A stretch of 26,146 bases of DNA. Origin: DAHVFY01 sp040388665. Lineage in GTDB: Bacteria; Chlamydiota; Chlamydiia; Chlamydiales; Rhabdochlamydiaceae. Position numbers and translations under genes: made by a program. The notes beneath the pieces are model-generated. The model was not told the origin of the DNA. It searched no databases and saw nothing but the letters and a program-made list of their open reading frames with translations. The DNA lies in NCBI GenBank assembly GCA_040388665.1, contig JAZKBL010000032.1, positions 1 through 26,146 of the forward strand. Reading direction: 5' to 3'. Shown in pieces: positions 22,933 to 26,146 of this stretch. How positions within the stretch are numbered: position 1 is the first letter of the stretch; the number at the start of each line of letters is the position of its first letter.

Positions 22933-23070
22933 TCACTTTTTACGAGCAGGACCTTTTTGTCTCTGCTTACGATTAGGGTCAATTTTATTGATAACGTAAA
23001 CGCGGCCTTTACGGCGAACGATTTTATCGCCTTTAGAAGGATCAGCTTTAACTGAAGCTCTGTGTTTCAT
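22933..23070 (-). CDS. rpmJ: 50S ribosomal protein L36
   Basis: This short 45-residue protein reads MKHRASVKADPSKGDKIV and then RRKGRVYVINKIDPNRK, ending QKGPARKK. It closely matches my recollection of chlamydial L36 and lacks the C-x2-C-x12-C-x4-H zinc ligands of the common L36. It stands just upstream of rpsN and divergent from rpmH. Confidence 0.95.
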   Translation of the reverse strand: MKHRASVKADPSKGDKIVRRKGRVYVINKIDPNRKQRQKGPARKK

Positions 23071-23103
23071 AAGGAGTTCCTAAAAATTGTCAAAGAAAGT
23101 TAA

Positions 23104-23132
23104 CTTATACAAAACTTCAGAATTTTAAGCAA
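23104..23132 (-). promoter_or_regulatory. Promoter of rpmJ-rpsN
   Basis: On the minus strand TTGCTT (23127-23132) and TATAAG (23104-23109) are separated by 17 nt, a good sigma70-type match about 34 nt before the rpmJ start. Confidence 0.5.
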
Positions 23133-23146
23133 GATGTAGATTCTTA

Positions 23147-23176
23147 TTGCCCGATTTTAAGCCTTTCGAGTAGAAT
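23147..23176 (+). promoter_or_regulatory. Promoter of rpmH-rnpA
   Basis: TTGCCC (23147-23152) and TAGAAT (23171-23176) are 18 nt apart, about 40 nt before the rpmH ATG. Together with the minus-strand promoter at 23104-23132 it gives a compact divergent control region. Confidence 0.5.
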
Positions 23177-23214
23177 TTACTTAAGAAAAATATTTAAGAA
23201 ATACTGAGGAAACA

Positions 23215-23355
23215 ATGGGAAGACAATCCACTTACCAACCAAGCAAAAGAAAGCGTCAAACTACATGGGGATTCCGCAAGAGAATGAAAACTGCCAAGGG
23301 CAGAAAAATTGTCAACAGACGCCGTCGAGAAGGCCGGAAGACATTAACTGTATAG
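23215..23355 (+). CDS. rpmH: 50S ribosomal protein L34
   Basis: This 46-residue, very basic protein has the L34 pattern: TYQPSKRKRQTTWGFRKRM, then KTAKGRKIVNRRRREGRKTLTV. GAGGA precedes the ATG. It is followed by rnpA as in nearly all bacteria, and the rnpA reading frame extends back through most of this gene in another frame. Confidence 0.97.
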   Translation: MGRQSTYQPSKRKRQTTWGFRKRMKTAKGRKIVNRRRREGRKTLTV

Positions 23356-23714
23356 ACATATCTCGCCGCTTTCCAAAATCGGCTCGCATTCTATCCAGCA
23401 GACACTTCCAAGGAATTTTTAGAGAAAGAAACCGACTTTCCGGAACATGCGTCTCTATTGACTATCGTCGTGGAAGGTCTTTGCGTCCGCGCCTTGGCAT
23501 TACTGTTTCAAAAAAATTTGGTAAAGCTCACGATCGCAATAGATTTAAAAGACTCATCAGGGAGGTTTTCCGAACCTCCTGCCACCTCCTCCCCCAGGAT
23601 CTAGAAATCAACGTGTCACCACGCCTCTCTTTCAAAAATTTAGGTCAATGTTCTATCATAGAAGACATCACGCTTTTACTTGCAAAAGTCATCTATACTT
23701 ATGAAAGACCTTAA
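23265..23714 (+). CDS. rnpA: Ribonuclease P protein component
   Basis: The protein subunit of RNase P assists tRNA 5'-end maturation. The core begins near FPKSARILSSRHFQGIF and contains the RNR signature in ITVSKKFGKAHDRNRFKRLIREVFR. The open frame reaches back to an ATG at 23265, overlapping rpmH by 91 nt in another frame and giving 149 residues, about 25-30 more than usual. No ATG, GTG or TTG occurs in frame between 23265 and the conserved core, so either this long form is made (as reported for Thermus, where rnpA overlaps rpmH) or a non-standard start such as ATT at 23343 or ATA at 23352/23358 is used. Its end overlaps the helicase gene by 14 nt. Confidence 0.88.
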   Translation: MGIPQENENCQGQKNCQQTPSRRPEDINCIDISRRFPKSARILSSRHFQGIFRERNRLSGTCVSIDYRRGRSLRPRLGITVSKKFGKAHDRNRFKRLIREVFRTSCHLLPQDLEINVSPRLSFKNLGQCSIIEDITLLLAKVIYTYERP

Positions 23715-25656
23715 TCCAGAACAGCAAAGAGCCGTAGAAACGACAGACGGCAGAGTTTTAATCCTAGCAGGAGCCGGAAGTGGCAAAACCAGCGTTTTAG
23801 CCTACCGCATTTGCCATCTTATTCGCGTTAAAAAAGTTGATCCAAATTCTATCTTGGGGCTCACCTTCACTAACAAAGCAGCTCTTGAGATGCGCGAGCG
23901 TGTCGGCAAAATGCTCGATAAAAAAACAGCAAAACAGATCACTTTAAACACTTTCCACAGCTTCTGCTGCCGCATCTTACGCAAAGAGATCCCCTATCTT
24001 GGGTACACTAAAGAATTTAGCCTCTATGACGAACAAGACGTAAAAAGACTCACAAAAGGAATCGCGCGAAGACTCCTCGACCACGAAGGAGATCTACCCT
24101 CTCTTGAACAAACAATGTCAAAAATTTCTTTTGCAAAATCTCAAGGATCGACGCCAGAAAGTGGAGATGACTGGCACAGCCGTTTCACACAAGATCTCTT
24201 TGACAAGCTTCAAATGTGCATGCGCGCTTATAATGCAGTCGATTTTGACAGTCTCCTTTCTCTTTCTGTTCAACTTTTTGAGCAATTTCCAGAAGTCCTC
24301 AAAATCTATCAAGAAAAGTATTGCTACATCATGATTGATGAGTACCAAGACACAAATCCTGTGCAATACCGTCTTGCGGAACTTCTTGCTGCAAAGCATA
24401 ACAACCTATGCGTTGTAGGAGATGACGATCAGTCCATCTATGGATGGCGGGGCGCTGAAGTAAAAAACATTTTAGAATTTTCTTGCTCAACAAAAATTAA
24501 ATTAGAACAAAACTACCGCTCAACACCAACAATTTTAAATGCAGCGAATAGCGTCATCAAAAACAACCAAGAAAGACATCAAAAGCAGCTATGGAGCAAT
24601 AAAGAAATTGGTGATCCGATTGTCATGTTCCACGCCCCAACGGACATGGAAGAAGCGCAATCTGTCGTGCAACGACTCATTTGGACACGCAAAACGCACA
24701 ATATTCCCTGGAGCGATATGGCGATTCTTTACCGCTCCAATATCCTAGCACGTCCTTTTGAAGCGGCTCTCATGCAAGCTGCTTGGGAAAAGGATGGAGA
24801 GTGGAAAAAAGGGATTCCTTATCAGGTTTTTGGAGGAACAGAATTTGCAGAAAGAAGTGAAATTAAAGACTTAATCGCTTTTCTCAAAGTGATCGCTAAC
24901 CCTCTTGATCAAGAAGCGCTCCTACGCATCATTAACGTCCCTCGTAGAGGCATATCAGAACAAACTCTTGACTGTGTCACGCAAATCAACAGAAAAGAAA
25001 ATAAATCTCTCTGGGATGTTCTTAAAGGTCCACTACCTTCTGAACTCTCAGAACGCGCTATTTCTGGAATACAGCGGTTTGTGGCCCTCATACAAACTGC
25101 TCAGGAAAAATTTAAATCAGCAACTCCCATGAAAGAAACATTTCAGTGGCTTATCGAAGAGATCAACTATAAAAAAGCGATCATGGAAGAAGTAAAAAGT
25201 GATAAAATGCGCGCCTTTAAATGGGAAAATGTCGCCTATTGCTTAGACGCTCTAGGGGAATATGAACAAGAAGAGGAAAATCCTTCTCTATCTCATTTTT
25301 TGGAAAACACTCTTCTTGACCAAGAAAGGTTTCACCATGCGAAAAAAGACGTCAAAGAAGACAAGGTCTCTCTGATGACTTTCCATAGCGCTAAAGGTTT
25401 AGAGTTTAGCGCCTGTTTTCTTGTGTGTTTAGAGGATCACATCATTCCTCACGAAAAAAGTGCAGAGGAAAATGGGATCGAGGAGGAACGTAGACTCATG
25501 TATGTCGCTATGACACGCGCTAAAAAGCATCTCACTCTCAGTATGGCAAGATGCCGCAAACGTTATGGAAAAGAGATGAATAGCACGCCCTCTTCTTTTC
25601 TCTTTGAAATCCCTAAAGAATTGATCAAAATCACTTCTCACCAAACACTTGGTTAA
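23701..25656 (+). CDS. UvrD/PcrA/Rep-type superfamily 1 DNA helicase
   Basis: This 651-residue 3'-5' helicase has all SF1A motifs: LNPEQQRAVE (Q), AGAGSGKT (I), FTNKAALEMRERV (Ia), NTFHSFC, DEYQDTNPVQ (II), GDDDQSIYGWRGA (III), LEQNYRST (IV), LMTFHSAKGLEF (V) and RRLMYVAMTRAKKHLTLS (VI). It unwinds DNA in repair and removes obstacles to replication. The length is nearer Rep and chlamydial UvrD than full-length UvrD/PcrA, because the C-terminal tail is short. ATG at 23701 is used; the TTG at 23680 is an unlikely start. It overlaps rnpA by 14 nt, and its 3' end overlaps the convergent gene by 26 nt. Confidence 0.92.
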   Translation: MKDLNPEQQRAVETTDGRVLILAGAGSGKTSVLAYRICHLIRVKKVDPNSILGLTFTNKAALEMRERVGKMLDKKTAKQITLNTFHSFCCRILRKEIPYLGYTKEFSLYDEQDVKRLTKGIARRLLDHEGDLPSLEQTMSKISFAKSQGSTPESGDDWHSRFTQDLFDKLQMCMRAYNAVDFDSLLSLSVQLFEQFPEVLKIYQEKYCYIMIDEYQDTNPVQYRLAELLAAKHNNLCVVGDDDQSIYGWRGAEVKNILEFSCSTKIKLEQNYRSTPTILNAANSVIKNNQERHQKQLWSNKEIGDPIVMFHAPTDMEEAQSVVQRLIWTRKTHNIPWSDMAILYRSNILARPFEAALMQAAWEKDGEWKKGIPYQVFGGTEFAERSEIKDLIAFLKVIANPLDQEALLRIINVPRRGISEQTLDCVTQINRKENKSLWDVLKGPLPSELSERAISGIQRFVALIQTAQEKFKSATPMKETFQWLIEEINYKKAIMEEVKSDKMRAFKWENVAYCLDALGEYEQEEENPSLSHFLENTLLDQERFHHAKKDVKEDKVSLMTFHSAKGLEFSACFLVCLEDHIIPHEKSAEENGIEEERRLMYVAMTRAKKHLTLSMARCRKRYGKEMNSTPSSFLFEIPKELIKITSHQTLG

Positions 25657-26146
25657 GCAATGGTGTAAGACCACCGTGCTGCTTGATAAAACTCTTGCCC
25701 CAAGAGCCTACCCAATGAACGATGCGCGCGCTAAAATGAAAGCCACGCGACATGTGCCAGTTATAAATATCTGGAAGTTCTGCAATTTCATATTTTTCTG
25801 TCCGGATAAGATAAGATAAAACGCTTTGATCGCCAAAAAAATCAAGATGTCTTTGTAAACAAACCTCAGCCCATTGTGTCATGAGCGGCGAGCCCTTCTT
25901 AAAAGCAACAACGCCTGAGTTATAGAGCACTTCGCCCTCATTTAAAATCCCAATTTCTATATTGCGCGCACAGCTTACCTCTGTATCTCTTGCAATTGCA
26001 ACTCCCGCAGAACACTGCGTATAATCAAACAACTCGTCAAGAGGTCCTAATATTTCACAATCAAGATCAAGCCAAATAGTAGACTCATAAGAAGAATCCC
26101 TCATCACAATGGGTTTACTAAACCAATAGGGGCGGATATCTGATAA
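25631..26146 (-). CDS. Glycosyltransferase with DxD motif (partial, runs off the window)
   Basis: The frame is open from the right edge to the TGA at 25631-25633, so the N-terminus lies beyond the window; the GTG/ATG near 26107 is internal. The visible 171 residues include RPYWFSKPIVMRD and then TIWLDLDCEILGPLDELF, a D-x-D nucleotide-sugar site of the GT-A fold, followed by VLYNSGVVAFKKGSPLMTQWAE and FFGDQSVLSYLI (the family's N-S-G and D-Q blocks). This resembles GT8-like and capsule-type sugar transferases; the sugar is unknown. The two tails overlap: its last 26 nt are also the end of the helicase gene. Confidence 0.75.
   Translation of the reverse strand, partial: LSDIRPYWFSKPIVMRDSSYESTIWLDLDCEILGPLDELFDYTQCSAGVAIARDTEVSCARNIEIGILNEGEVLYNSGVVAFKKGSPLMTQWAEVCLQRHLDFFGDQSVLSYLIRTEKYEIAELPDIYNWHMSRGFHFSARIVHWVGSWGKSFIKQHGGLTPLLNQVFGEK

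Overview
The window looks like a chromosomal segment of an environmental (amoeba- or arthropod-associated) member of the Chlamydiota. The best evidence is the right-hand block rpsN-rpmJ (minus strand) divergent from rpmH-rnpA (plus strand). This is the order I know from Chlamydia, and the 45-residue L36 closely matches my recollection of chlamydial L36. Base composition is AT-rich, and the gene set (GT90 glycosyltransferases, two-partner secretion, purine permease, Asp23-like protein) fits a large-genome Chlamydiales relative. The exact genus cannot be read from the sequence.

Layout. 1-2604: two convergent, signal-peptide-bearing GT90/CAP10-type glycosyltransferase paralogues. 2605-4837: an RNA-repair pair, a fused 2H phosphoesterase (LigT/ThpR)-archease protein that overlaps rtcB. 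4850-5836: a mitochondrial-carrier-like (SLC25-type) gene split in its first repeat by a structured, ORF-less element of about 225 nt that resembles IS200/IS605 or HEARO/omega-RNA elements. 5867-6540: a Phd/VapC-type toxin-antitoxin pair with its own promoter and palindromic operator. 6545-12334 (minus): an overlapping operon of an SbcD/YhaO-like nuclease, an SbcC/YhaN-like ATPase with an unusual C-terminal extension, and a secreted phosphoesterase of the phospholipase C/acid phosphatase family. 12411-17718: a TpsB outer-membrane transporter and a large TpsA (FHA-type) exoprotein in convergent orientation. The TpsA carries an almost pure polyproline tract of about 50 residues, and the gene lies between two foldback (MITE-like) elements. 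17975-22511: a secreted FAD-binding-like protein, a small ABM-like protein, a YhiN/BaiN-type flavoprotein, an Asp23/Gls24-like protein and an NCS2 purine permease. 22621-25656: rpsN, rpmJ, rpmH, rnpA and a UvrD/PcrA/Rep helicase. 25631-end: a glycosyltransferase with a DxD motif, running off the window.

How the parts fit. LigT, archease and RtcB form a plausible RNA end-processing and ligation module. SbcD/SbcC form a DNA-end-processing module. TpsB should export TpsA to the cell surface. The most unusual points are the LigT-archease fusion, the eukaryote-like carrier with its RNA-like insertion, the polyproline exoprotein between foldback elements, and an rnpA frame with no canonical start except one deep inside rpmH.
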